NCBI RefSeq assembly: GCF_035325945.1
Contig: NZ_DAOKYX010000034.1
Span: 1 to 27,218, forward strand
Direction of reading: 5' to 3'
DNA length: 27,218 nt
Source of the DNA: Parvibaculum sp035325945
GTDB taxonomy: Bacteria; Pseudomonadota; Alphaproteobacteria; Parvibaculales; Parvibaculaceae
In this document: positions 1-7,394 of the stretch, in pieces
Numbering within the stretch: the first letter of the stretch is position 1
How the letters are laid out: each line of letters opens with the position of its first letter
Program-made: the position numbers and the translations under genes
Notes under the pieces: generated by a model
What the model saw: only the letters and a program-made list of their open reading frames with translations
What the model was told of the DNA's origin: nothing
Database searches by the model: none

Positions 1-35
1 TCGAGACGCTCGCTGCTTCCCGGGTCTGGTCGACC

Positions 36-1394
36 GTGCACCCAGAAGGTGACAGGGGCGATGAGAGGGCGGGCTCGCCTTCGACCGCCCAGGCCGGTCC
101 GTCGGAAACCGCGCCGCAATCCGCCCGTGAGCGGGGCGCCGATCCGTCCCCGGCTGCCGATAATGGCGCTTCCCAGCCTGTGAGCCGCAAGGCACGCAAA
201 CGCCGCCGCTCGCGTGGGCGCGGCAAGCGCGCGGATCAGCAGGCATCTCCGTCATCCAACACGGCCACAGGCGCTGCGCGTCCGCGCGGGCAGGGCAACC
301 GTCCGTCCCGCCACGCGCCGGGCGATGACGGCCCGGTTTACGGCGCGCTCGATCTCGGCACCAATAATTGCCGTCTGCTCATTGCGAGGCGCAGCCGCGA
401 CGGCTTCCGCGTCGTCGATGCGTTTTCCCGCATCGTGCGCCTTGGCGAAGGGCTTTCGTCGGCCGGCCGCCTCGGCGATGAAGCGATGGACCGCGCCGTC
501 GAGGCGCTTCGTGTCTGTGCCGACAAGATGGCGCGGCGCGGCGTCACCCGCTCGCGGCTGATCGCGACGCAGGCCTGCCGTATTGCCGGCAATGGCGCCG
601 ACTTCATCGAACGGGTGAAGCGGGAAACGGGCCTCTCCCTCGAAATCGTCTCGACCGAGGACGAGGCGCGGCTCGCCGTCGCCGGCTGCGCACCGCTTCT
701 CGACCGTGCCTGCACTTCGGCGCTGGTCTTCGATATAGGCGGCGGTTCGACGGAACTCATCTGGGTGAATATGGGAACGGGGGGCCGCAACGGTGCCGGT
801 GTCGGCCGCCATCGCCCGCGCATCGAGGATTGGACCTCGCTTCCCTGCGGCGTCGTCACGCTGGCCGAACGCCATGGGGGAATCGATGTGCCGGGGCCCA
901 TCTACGACCTGATGGTGGACGAGGTGAGCGCGCGCATCGCGCCCTTCATGGAGCGGCTGAATGCCCTCCGCGAGGACGGGGTCGATCCGCTGGGCGGCTT
1001 TCATCTCCTCGGCACGTCGGGCACGGTGACGACCATCGCGGGCGTTCATCTCGGACTTCCGCGCTACGACCGCAACCGGGTGGACGGTGTCTGGATCACG
1101 CCGGGCGATGTCCATCGTGTGACCCGCAACCTCCTCACCATGAAGTATGAGGATCGCGCCGCCCATCCTTGCGTCGGCCGCGAGCGCGCCGATCTCGTGC
1201 TCGCGGGCTGCGCGATCTTCGAGGCGATCTCGCGGGCCTGGCCCGCCGAACGGCTCCGCGTGGCCGACCGGGGATTGAGGGAGGGCATCCTCCTTTCGCT
1301 GATGGATGCCGATGCGGCGCGCGGCAGGCGACGGCGCCGGCGCTCGCGCGGGGGAGCGAAGGTAAAACACGAGCAGGCTGTGGCAACTACATGA
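36..1394 (+). CDS. Ppx/GppA-family phosphatase with basic, disordered tails
   Basis: This is an exopolyphosphatase / guanosine pentaphosphatase family protein of the actin-like ATPase fold, expected to hydrolyse polyphosphate or pppGpp in the cytosol. The fold begins near residue 100 with GALDLGTNNCRLLI (phosphate-1 loop). The second phosphate loop is FDIGGGSTEL (residues 232-241), an EDEARLAVAG segment lies between them, and a LLGTSGTVTTIAG segment follows. The C-terminal HD-like domain of long Ppx proteins is absent. Residues 1 to about 98 are low complexity with a dense Arg/Lys stretch (about residues 50-66), and the C-terminus carries RGRRRRRRSRGG. The GTG start is the only reasonable one upstream of the fold that keeps the extension; no clear ribosome binding site is visible, and the true start could lie left of the window or further in. 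The stop overlaps the rlmE start as ATGA, so the two are probably co-translated. Ppx and GppA cannot be told apart from sequence alone. Confidence 0.88.
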   Translation: MHPEGDRGDERAGSPSTAQAGPSETAPQSARERGADPSPAADNGASQPVSRKARKRRRSRGRGKRADQQASPSSNTATGAARPRGQGNRPSRHAPGDDGPVYGALDLGTNNCRLLIARRSRDGFRVVDAFSRIVRLGEGLSSAGRLGDEAMDRAVEALRVCADKMARRGVTRSRLIATQACRIAGNGADFIERVKRETGLSLEIVSTEDEARLAVAGCAPLLDRACTSALVFDIGGGSTELIWVNMGTGGRNGAGVGRHRPRIEDWTSLPCGVVTLAERHGGIDVPGPIYDLMVDEVSARIAPFMERLNALREDGVDPLGGFHLLGTSGTVTTIAGVHLGLPRYDRNRVDGVWITPGDVHRVTRNLLTMKYEDRAAHPCVGRERADLVLAGCAIFEAISRAWPAERLRVADRGLREGILLSLMDADAARGRRRRRRSRGGAKVKHEQAVATT

Positions 1395-2116
1395 CAGAAA
1401 AGAAGAAATCCGCCAGCGGCCCGATGGGCAGGACGCTCAAGGTGCGTGTGAAGACGGCGAAGAAGCGGTCGCTGTCATCGACGCTCTGGCTCGAGCGCCA
1501 GTTGAACGACCCCTATGTGCACGCCGCCAAGAGAGAAGGCTATCGCTCCCGCGCGGCCTACAAGCTCTCCGAGCTCGACGACAAGTTCCACTTCCTGAAG
1601 CCGGGGGCGCGCGTGGTCGATCTCGGCGCGGCGCCGGGCGGCTGGTGCCAGATCGCGGTCGAGCGCGTGAAGTCGATTCACGGCCGTGGCGAGCGGCAGG
1701 GTCGCGTCATCGGCGTCGATATTCTCGACATGGAACCCATGCCGGGCGCCACCATCATGAAGCTCGATTTTCTGTCGGACGGCGCTGACGATAAGGTGAA
1801 GGAGGTGCTTGGCGGAGAAGCGGATGTCGTTCTTTCCGACATGGCCGCGCATGCGACGGGGCACCGCCAGACCGATCATCTGAAGATCATGGCGCTTTGC
1901 GAGGCGGCGGCGCAGTTCGCAACCGAGGTGCTGAGCGAGAACGGTACCTTCTGCGCCAAGGTGTTGCGTGGCGGAACGGAGAACGATCTTCTGAACTTCC
2001 TCAAGCAGCACTTTCACACCGTGCGGCATGTGAAGCCCAAGGCCAGCCGCGCCGATTCAGCGGAAATGTATGTTCTGGCTCAAGGCTTTCGGAAAAGAAG
2101 CGAAGAGTCTACCTGA
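1391..2116 (+). CDS. rlmE: 23S rRNA (uridine-2'-O)-methyltransferase RlmE (FtsJ/RrmJ)
   Basis: RlmE methylates the 2'-O of U2552 in the A loop of 23S rRNA on the 50S subunit, using SAM. The 241-residue product shows the SAM-binding loop VVDLGAAPGGW (ending at residue 85) and the K-D-K-E tetrad of the family: K58 (in RAAYKLSE), D150 (VVLSDMA), K190 (FCAKVLRGG) and E225 (SAEMYVLA). E. coli RlmE is 209 residues. The difference is mainly a Lys/Arg-rich N-terminal extension of about 20 residues plus a linker after the SAM loop (HGRGERQGR). I chose the ATG that overlaps the ppx-like stop (ATGA), because the longer reading frame upstream only shadows that gene. It is the second gene of a two-gene unit; guaB follows after 176 bp. 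Confidence 0.95.
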   Translation: MTEKKKSASGPMGRTLKVRVKTAKKRSLSSTLWLERQLNDPYVHAAKREGYRSRAAYKLSELDDKFHFLKPGARVVDLGAAPGGWCQIAVERVKSIHGRGERQGRVIGVDILDMEPMPGATIMKLDFLSDGADDKVKEVLGGEADVVLSDMAAHATGHRQTDHLKIMALCEAAAQFATEVLSENGTFCAKVLRGGTENDLLNFLKQHFHTVRHVKPKASRADSAEMYVLAQGFRKRSEEST

Positions 2117-2135
2117 GCTTGCTCGTCGGCCTGTG

Positions 2136-2165
2136 GCAGGCATGGCTCGCTAGCCACTGTCCTGC
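2136..2165 (+). other. Imperfect hairpin between rlmE and guaB
   Basis: An inner stem TGGCT/AGCCA (2143-2147 with 2152-2156, 4-nt loop) sits inside an outer GCAGG/CCTGC pairing (2136-2140 with 2161-2165). No T-run follows, so it is not a standard intrinsic terminator. It could weaken read-through from rlmE or be an RNA processing site; this is speculative. Confidence 0.25.
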
Positions 2166-2214
2166 GACGAGGGGCGGCAGGAAGAGGAATGAGCGGGCTG
2201 ATTTCAATCTTCCT

Positions 2215-2242
2215 TTGCAATTGCGAACAAGGGTGGTAGAAG
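2215..2242 (+). promoter_or_regulatory. Possible guaB promoter (weak match)
   Basis: TTGCAA (2215-2220) and TAGAAG (2237-2242) are separated by 16 nt in the AT-richer part of the rlmE-guaB gap. The -35 element is a fair match and the -10 is poor. The 176-bp gap itself makes a guaB promoter likely somewhere here. Confidence 0.25.
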
Positions 2243-2265
2243 CCAGCGCCAACACACGGTAAGGC

Positions 2266-2287
2266 TCCCGGCATTCGGGACAGGAGG
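2266..2287 (+). promoter_or_regulatory. Leader hairpin abutting the guaB Shine-Dalgarno
   Basis: TCCCG (2266-2270), loop GCATT, CGGGA (2276-2280) forms a 5-bp stem that ends one base before the AGGAGG at 2282-2287. The preceding CTCC (2265-2268) could instead pair with GGAG of the ribosome binding site, so two exclusive folds are possible. The strong Shine-Dalgarno, 5 nt before a TTG, fixes the guaB start. Confidence 0.35.
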
Positions 2288-2292
2288 TTGGC

Positions 2293-3756
2293 TTGGATAT
2301 CCGCGAAGCATTGACGTTCGACGACGTTCTCCTGCTGCCAGCGGCCTCCACCATACTGCCAAGTCAGGCCGATACGCGAACGCGGCTCACACGCTCCGTA
2401 TCCCTCGGCATTCCGCTCATCTCCGCCGCCATGGACACCGTGACCGAAGGTCGCCTCGCCATCGCCATGGCGCAGGTCGGCGGCATCGGCGTTCTCCATC
2501 GAAACATGTCGCCCGAGGAACAGGCCGAACAGGTCCGCATGGTCAAGAAGTTCGAATCGGGCATGGTCGTGAACCCCATCACGATCGAGCCGGATGCGAC
2601 GCTGGCCGAGGCGCTCGCGCTGATGCAGCAGCACGGCATTACGGGCATTCCCGTCGTCGAGCATTCGGGGAAGCTCGCGGGCGTCCTCACCAATCGCGAT
2701 GTCCGATTCGCCTCGAACCTGCGTGAACCCGTCCGCAATCTGATGACGAAGGACAATCTCGTCACGGTGAAGGACGGCGTCAGCCAGGAGGAGGCCAAGC
2801 GGCTCCTCCACAAGCACCGCATCGAAAAGCTGCTGGTGGTGGACGATGCCTATCGCTGCATCGGCCTCATCACGGTCAAGGACATCGAGAAGGCCCATCT
2901 GCACCCGAACGCGACCAAGGACGACCAAGGCCGGCTGCGCGTCGCGGCCGCGACGACGGTGGGCGACGAGGGCTTCGCCCGCTCCGAGGCGCTGATCGCG
3001 GCGGGCGCCGACGTCATCATCGTGGATACCGCACATGGCCACTCGCAGCGCGTCTCGGAGGCCGTCGAGCGCATCAAGAAGCTCTCCAACGTCACCCAGG
3101 TGGTGGCGGGCAATATCGCGACCGGCGACGGGGCGAGGGCGCTCATCGATGCGGGCGCCGATGCGATCAAGGTCGGCATCGGGCCGGGCTCGATTTGCAC
3201 GACCCGCGTGGTGGCCGGCATCGGCGTGCCGCAGCTCACCGCGATCCTCGATGCCGTCGAGGTGGCGCGCAAGTTCGACACGCCCGTCATCGCGGATGGC
3301 GGCATCAAATATTCCGGCGATCTCGCCAAGGCGATCGCGGCCGGCGCCGAATGCGCCATGATCGGCTCGCTCTTCGCCGGCACCGATGAAAGCCCCGGCG
3401 AGGTCTTCCTCTATCAGGGCCGCAGCTACAAGGCCTATCGCGGCATGGGCTCGGTGGGCGCCATGGCGCTCGGCTCGGCGGATCGCTACTTCCAGCAGGA
3501 TGTGAAGGATTCGCTGAAGCTCGTCCCGGAAGGTGTTGAAGGGCAAGTGCCTTACAAGGGCCCGGTCGGCAATGTCGTGCACCAGCTCGTGGGCGGCCTG
3601 CGCGCCGCCATGGGCTATACGGGCTCGGCCACGATCAAGGACTTCCAGGAGCGCGCTAAGTTCGTGCGAATCTCCTCGGCCTCGCTCCGCGAGAGCCATG
3701 TCCATGACGTGAAGATCACCCGCGAGGCGCCGAACTATCCCGGCACCGGCAGCTAG
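2293..3756 (+). CDS. guaB: Inosine-5'-monophosphate dehydrogenase GuaB
   Basis: GuaB oxidises IMP to XMP with NAD+, the committed step of GMP synthesis, as a cytosolic tetramer. The 487-residue length is typical of bacterial IMPDH. The N-terminus DIREALTFDDVLLLP is the family signature. A pair of CBS domains spans about residues 91-205 (including ITGIPVV and GVLTNRDVRF). The catalytic loop GPGSICTTRVVAG places the nucleophile at C302, the IMP-phosphate region reads IADGGIKYSGD, and GMGSVGAM with the downstream flap is present. The start is TTG at 2293, preceded by AGGAGG with 5-nt spacing; no ATG upstream fits. It sits 17 bp before the RsmB-like gene, and guaA, the next enzyme of the pathway, is two genes further on, so guanine-nucleotide synthesis is grouped here with RNA-modification genes. 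Confidence 0.97.
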   Translation: MDIREALTFDDVLLLPAASTILPSQADTRTRLTRSVSLGIPLISAAMDTVTEGRLAIAMAQVGGIGVLHRNMSPEEQAEQVRMVKKFESGMVVNPITIEPDATLAEALALMQQHGITGIPVVEHSGKLAGVLTNRDVRFASNLREPVRNLMTKDNLVTVKDGVSQEEAKRLLHKHRIEKLLVVDDAYRCIGLITVKDIEKAHLHPNATKDDQGRLRVAAATTVGDEGFARSEALIAAGADVIIVDTAHGHSQRVSEAVERIKKLSNVTQVVAGNIATGDGARALIDAGADAIKVGIGPGSICTTRVVAGIGVPQLTAILDAVEVARKFDTPVIADGGIKYSGDLAKAIAAGAECAMIGSLFAGTDESPGEVFLYQGRSYKAYRGMGSVGAMALGSADRYFQQDVKDSLKLVPEGVEGQVPYKGPVGNVVHQLVGGLRAAMGYTGSATIKDFQERAKFVRISSASLRESHVHDVKITREAPNYPGTGS

Positions 3757-3773
3757 TATTTGACGGCCAGGAC

Positions 3774-5072
3774 ATGACCCCCGGGGCCCGCCTGCAGGCG
3801 GCGATCGATATTCTTTCCGCCATCGACGAGACGAGGCATCCGGCGGATCGCGTCTTCGACGCGTGGGCCCGCAAGAGCCGTTTCGCCGGCTCGAAGGACC
3901 GGGCGGCTGTGAGCGAACTCGTTTACAGCGTGCTGCGGCACCGCGCGGCGCTCGTCGAGGCGGTCGGGGGCGAGAGCCCGCGCCTGCTCGCGCTCGCCGC
4001 AATTTCACTTGTCGAAGGGGCGGGGCCCGCGCACGCCATGGCGCTCGCCGATGGCGCGCGCCACGCTCCCGCGGTGCTCGGGCCGGAGGAGGCAGCCGCC
4101 TTGCGCGCGGCAGCGCTTCCCGCAAGCGATGCGCCCGCTCATTTGCGCCTCAACTATCCCGAATGGCTGCACGCCGAATTCGAGCGCGCTTATGGCGCGA
4201 GCCTCGAGCGCGAAATGGCGGCCCTCATGGAGCGCGCGCCGACCGACCTCCGCGTCAACCTGCTGAAGACCGGCCGCGATGAGGCGCGCGAGGCGCTCGC
4301 CGCCGAAAATGTCGAGACGGAACCGACGCCCCATTCGCCCTGGGGCCTGCGTCTTCTGAGCCGTGCCAATATTCCGGGCCTCCGCGCCTTTCGCGACGGG
4401 CTCATCGAGGTGCAGGACGAAGGCTCGCAGCTTGCCTGCCTTTTGACCGGCGCCAGGCCCGGCGAGCAGATCGTCGATCTCTGCGCGGGCGGCGGGGGCA
4501 AGTCGCTCGCCCTTGCAAGCCTCATGGCCAATCGTGGCCAGATCCATGCCTGCGATACGGATCGCCGTCGCCTCGGCAAGCTCATGCCGCGTGCCCAGCG
4601 CGCAGGCGCGCGCAATGTGCAGACGCGCTTCATCAGCCCGCTCGCAATCCCGGCCGGGCCCGATGCCGAATTTTCCGATCTCGCGGGTCGCGCCGATTGC
4701 GTGCTTGTCGATGCGCCCTGCAGCGGCTCTGGCGCCTGGCGCCGCAGCCCCGATGCCCGCTGGCGCCTCACCCCCGAACTCCTCGAAAGCTACAGGGCGA
4801 CGCAGCGCGAGGTGCTTGCGCGCGGGGCGGCGCTCGTCCGGCCGGGCGGGCGTCTCGTCTATGTCACCTGTTCACTGCTGCCTAGCGAGAACGAGGATCA
4901 GGTCGCGGGCTTTCTCGCCTCGCATCCCGATTTCACGGCGCTGCCATGGGCGGACTTCTGGCCCGAGAATCTCCCGCGGCCGCCCGCCGCCGAAGGTGCG
5001 GCGCTGCGCCTCTCGCCCGCCTCGACGGGGACCGACGGCTTCTTCATCGCGGTCATGGAGCGGCGCCGATGA
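3774..5072 (+). CDS. RsmB/NOP-family RNA (cytosine-5-)-methyltransferase
   Basis: This is a SAM-dependent m5C RNA methyltransferase, most likely acting on 16S rRNA as RsmB does. Residues 1 to about 125 look like the NusB-like helical RNA-binding domain (including DRAAVSELVYSVLRHR), and the catalytic Rossmann domain follows. Visible motifs are the SAM loop VDLCAGGGGKSLALA, motif IV DAPCSGSGAWRR with C316, and motif VI VTCSLLPSENEDQV with C366. The NOP/Sun family uses two cysteines: the motif VI one attacks C6 and the motif IV one helps product release. The 432 residues match E. coli RsmB (429). Alphaproteobacteria can carry more than one RsmB-like protein, so the exact RNA target is uncertain and I give no symbol. 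The ATG at 3774 lies 17 bp after guaB with a weak AGGA before it. Confidence 0.85.
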   Translation: MTPGARLQAAIDILSAIDETRHPADRVFDAWARKSRFAGSKDRAAVSELVYSVLRHRAALVEAVGGESPRLLALAAISLVEGAGPAHAMALADGARHAPAVLGPEEAAALRAAALPASDAPAHLRLNYPEWLHAEFERAYGASLEREMAALMERAPTDLRVNLLKTGRDEAREALAAENVETEPTPHSPWGLRLLSRANIPGLRAFRDGLIEVQDEGSQLACLLTGARPGEQIVDLCAGGGGKSLALASLMANRGQIHACDTDRRRLGKLMPRAQRAGARNVQTRFISPLAIPAGPDAEFSDLAGRADCVLVDAPCSGSGAWRRSPDARWRLTPELLESYRATQREVLARGAALVRPGGRLVYVTCSLLPSENEDQVAGFLASHPDFTALPWADFWPENLPRPPAAEGAALRLSPASTGTDGFFIAVMERRR

Positions 5073-5158
5073 AGCGGTGGAGGGGACAGTGCTGCGGGCT
5101 TGACGCCACGGGGCAGGGATGGTCTACCGGGCGAAGGTTTCCCGCGAGGCCCCCACGG

Positions 5159-5668
5159 ATGACGGCCGCTTCCCTCCGCCACGCTTGTATGATGGCGCTT
5201 CTGCTCGCTTTCTCGGCGCCCGCGAGCGCGCATGCCGTGAACGCGGAGATGCAGAGGGCCTCCATTTCACTCGCAAGCAAGGGTGTAGCCGCCAGCGCTG
5301 CCGGAGACACGGCGCGCGCCCGGCGCCTCTTCGAGGAAGCCATCGTGGCCGACCCCGCAAACGCCCATGCGCTGAGCAGGCTCGGACTTCTTTACGCGGC
5401 GAAGGGCGAGGCGGCCACGGCGCGCAAATATTTCCACTTCGCGCTCGAGGTCGAGCCGACGGAACCCGACGCCCTGCTTGGCGCGGGCCGCCTCGATCTC
5501 GCCGATGGAAAGGCGGACGAGGCGCGCGACAGGCTGCGCATACTCTCCGTGGCCTGTCCGGCCTGCGAACAGACGAAGGAACTTTCTCGCGCGCTCGAGG
5601 CCGGATCGAATGCGGCCGCTGCCAGCCAATCGCCTATACCGGCACCCACTCCGCAAAACCATCCCTAG
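5159..5668 (+). CDS. Small exported TPR protein of unknown function
   Basis: I do not recognise a named family. From the ATG at 5159 the product is 169 residues, with a signal peptide (hydrophobic core MMALLLAF, likely cleavage after ASAHA near residue 26). About three TPR-type helical pairs follow: AASAAGDTARARRLFEEAI, ALSRLGLLYAAKGEAATARK and ALLGAGRLDLADGKADEARD. A CPAC pair (C133 and C136) lies near the C-terminus, which ends in a Pro/Ala-rich tail. An in-frame ATG at 5069 overlaps the previous stop (ATGA) and would add 30 non-hydrophobic residues, and a further ATG at 5189 is also possible. The signal peptide argues for 5159 or 5189. It ends 7 bp before guaA, so it is probably co-transcribed with it. 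It is likely a periplasmic scaffold, but no partner can be named. Confidence 0.7.
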   Translation: MTAASLRHACMMALLLAFSAPASAHAVNAEMQRASISLASKGVAASAAGDTARARRLFEEAIVADPANAHALSRLGLLYAAKGEAATARKYFHFALEVEPTEPDALLGAGRLDLADGKADEARDRLRILSVACPACEQTKELSRALEAGSNAAAASQSPIPAPTPQNHP

Positions 5669-5675
5669 ACGGACC

Positions 5676-7223
5676 ATGACCGATCGTATCCTCATCATTG
5701 ATTTCGGCAGCCAGGTCACCCAGCTCATCGCCCGGCGCATTCGCGAAAGCGGCGTCTATTGCGAGATCGTCCCTTTCAACAAGACGCAAGGGCTTCTGGA
5801 GAGCTTCAGACCGAAGGGCATCATCCTTTCGGGCGGTCCCGCCAGCACGACCGGCATCGGCTCGCCGCGCGCGGATGACTGGGTCTTCACCTGCGGAGTC
5901 CCGGTGCTCGGCATCTGCTATGGCGAGCAGACCATGTGCGCCCAGCTCGGCGGCAAGGTCGAAAGCTCCGACCACCGCGAATTCGGCCGCGCCGTCATCA
6001 GCGTCACCGAGGATTGCGCGCTCTTCGAGGGGCTTCTCACCGTCGATGAGCAGGAACCGGTCTGGATGAGCCATGGCGACCGGGTCATCGAGATCCCACC
6101 GGGCTTCAAGGTCGTGGCGGTGAGCCGCAACGCGCCCTTTGCCGCCATTGCCGACGAGAAGCGGCGCTTCTACGGCGTGCAGTTCCATCCCGAAGTCGCG
6201 CACACGCCGCGCGGCCGCGACATGCTGCGCAACTTCACGCACCGGATTTGCGGCTGCACTGGCGACTGGACCATGGCCGCCTTCCGCGAAACCGAGATCG
6301 CCAAGATCCGTGCGCAGGTCGGCGACGGCAAGGTGATCTGCGGCCTTTCGGGCGGCGTCGATTCCTCCGTCGTCGCCGTGCTTCTGCACGAGGCGATCGG
6401 CGACCAGCTCCAATGCGTCTTCGTCGATACGGGCCTCATGCGGGCCGGCGAGGCCGAGCAGGTGGTGAACCTCTTCCGCCACCACTACAACATTCCGCTC
6501 GTGCATGTGGATGCGAGCGATCTCTTTCTCTCCAAGCTCGATGGCGTGAGCGATCCCGAACGCAAGCGCAAGATCATCGGCGCGACCTTCATCGACGTCT
6601 TCGAGGCGGAAGCGAAGAAGATCGGCGGCGCCTCCTTCCTGGCGCAGGGCACGCTCTATCCCGACGTCATCGAAAGCGTGTCCTTCATCGGCGGGCCGTC
6701 CGTCACGATCAAGAGTCATCACAATGTCGGCGGTCTGCCCGAGCGCATGAACATGAAGCTCGTGGAGCCCTTGCGCGAACTCTTCAAGGATGAGGTGCGC
6801 GTGCTTGGCCGCGAGCTTGGCCTGCCGGAGGAATTCGTCGGCCGCCACCCGTTCCCCGGACCCGGCCTCGCCATCCGCGTGCCGGGCGAGATCACGCGCG
6901 AAAAGCTCGACATTCTCCGCAAGGCCGACACGGTCTATCTGGACGAGATCCGCCGCGCCGGCCTCTATAATGAAATCTGGCAGGCCTTTGCCGTGCTGCT
7001 TCCTGTCCGCACGGTCGGCGTGATGGGCGACGAGCGCACCTATGACTATGTCTGCGCGCTCCGCGCCGTGACATCGACCGATGGCATGACGGCGGATTAC
7101 TACCCGTTCAGCCACGACTTCCTCAGCCACGTCTCGACACGGATCATCAACGAGGTGCGCGGCATCAACCGCGTCGTCTACGACGTGACCTCGAAGCCGC
7201 CGGGAACGATCGAGTGGGAGTGA
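5676..7223 (+). CDS. guaA: GMP synthase (glutamine-hydrolysing) GuaA
   Basis: GuaA aminates XMP to GMP using glutamine and ATP. The 515-residue protein has an N-terminal class I glutamine amidotransferase domain with the triad C81 (LGICYGEQ), H171 and E173 (QFHPEV). An ATP-pyrophosphatase domain with the PP-loop SGGVDSS (residues 225-231) follows. The C-terminal dimerisation domain contains GRHPFPGPGLAIR and ends in the conserved KPPGTIEWE. I chose the ATG at 5676 (MTDRILIIDFGSQ), which matches the family N-terminus; the reading frame open upstream only shadows the TPR gene. The ribosome binding site is weak (GACGGA), consistent with coupling to the TPR gene 7 bp upstream. Leucine codons are mostly CTC, in contrast to the next gene. 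Confidence 0.98.
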   Translation: MTDRILIIDFGSQVTQLIARRIRESGVYCEIVPFNKTQGLLESFRPKGIILSGGPASTTGIGSPRADDWVFTCGVPVLGICYGEQTMCAQLGGKVESSDHREFGRAVISVTEDCALFEGLLTVDEQEPVWMSHGDRVIEIPPGFKVVAVSRNAPFAAIADEKRRFYGVQFHPEVAHTPRGRDMLRNFTHRICGCTGDWTMAAFRETEIAKIRAQVGDGKVICGLSGGVDSSVVAVLLHEAIGDQLQCVFVDTGLMRAGEAEQVVNLFRHHYNIPLVHVDASDLFLSKLDGVSDPERKRKIIGATFIDVFEAEAKKIGGASFLAQGTLYPDVIESVSFIGGPSVTIKSHHNVGGLPERMNMKLVEPLRELFKDEVRVLGRELGLPEEFVGRHPFPGPGLAIRVPGEITREKLDILRKADTVYLDEIRRAGLYNEIWQAFAVLLPVRTVGVMGDERTYDYVCALRAVTSTDGMTADYYPFSHDFLSHVSTRIINEVRGINRVVYDVTSKPPGTIEWE

Positions 7224-7234
7224 GGGCGGCGCCA

Positions 7235-7248
7235 TTGATCCATATCAA
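7235..7248 (+). promoter_or_regulatory. Perfect FNR/FixK-type box (anaerobox)
   Basis: TTGATCCATATCAA fits TTGAT-N4-ATCAA, the consensus half-sites bound by FNR, FixK and FnrL family regulators in proteobacteria. It lies 11 bp after the guaA stop, and its centre is about 153 bp before the ATPase ATG. A class II site at -41.5 would put the transcription start near 7283. I see no convincing -10 just upstream of that; TTCTAC at 7282-7287 is the nearest AT-rich hexamer. Control of the ATPase gene is inference. Confidence 0.6.
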
Positions 7249-7394
7249 TGCAAGGCGATGCTGAAGGGCTGAAGTTCACGGTTCTACGGAATCAACAGTG
7301 AGCTTCGGCCGGGCCCTGATCGCCATGCGCGGTACGACGCCTTCTGGCGCCATCCGCGCCGGTTTTGGTTTGGTCGCGGCGGTGGCCGCAAAGC

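Noticed and set aside
2117..2292. Riboswitch before guaB
   Set aside because: There are hairpins, but no conserved aptamer pattern that I recognise. I report the hairpins only.
2080..4125. Long open frame antisense to guaB and the RsmB-like gene (minus strand)
   Set aside because: It is rich in Arg/His/Asp with no known motif, and it mirrors GC-rich third positions of real genes on the other strand.
5634..7235. Long open frame antisense to guaA
   Set aside because: guaA is certain from all its motifs. The antisense product is compositionally odd and has no ribosome binding site or family likeness.
7298..7394. Possible small gene or leader peptide between guaA and the ATPase gene
   Set aside because: A GTG-started frame exists but runs on as a shadow of the ATPase gene, and it shows no convincing ribosome binding site or conserved feature.
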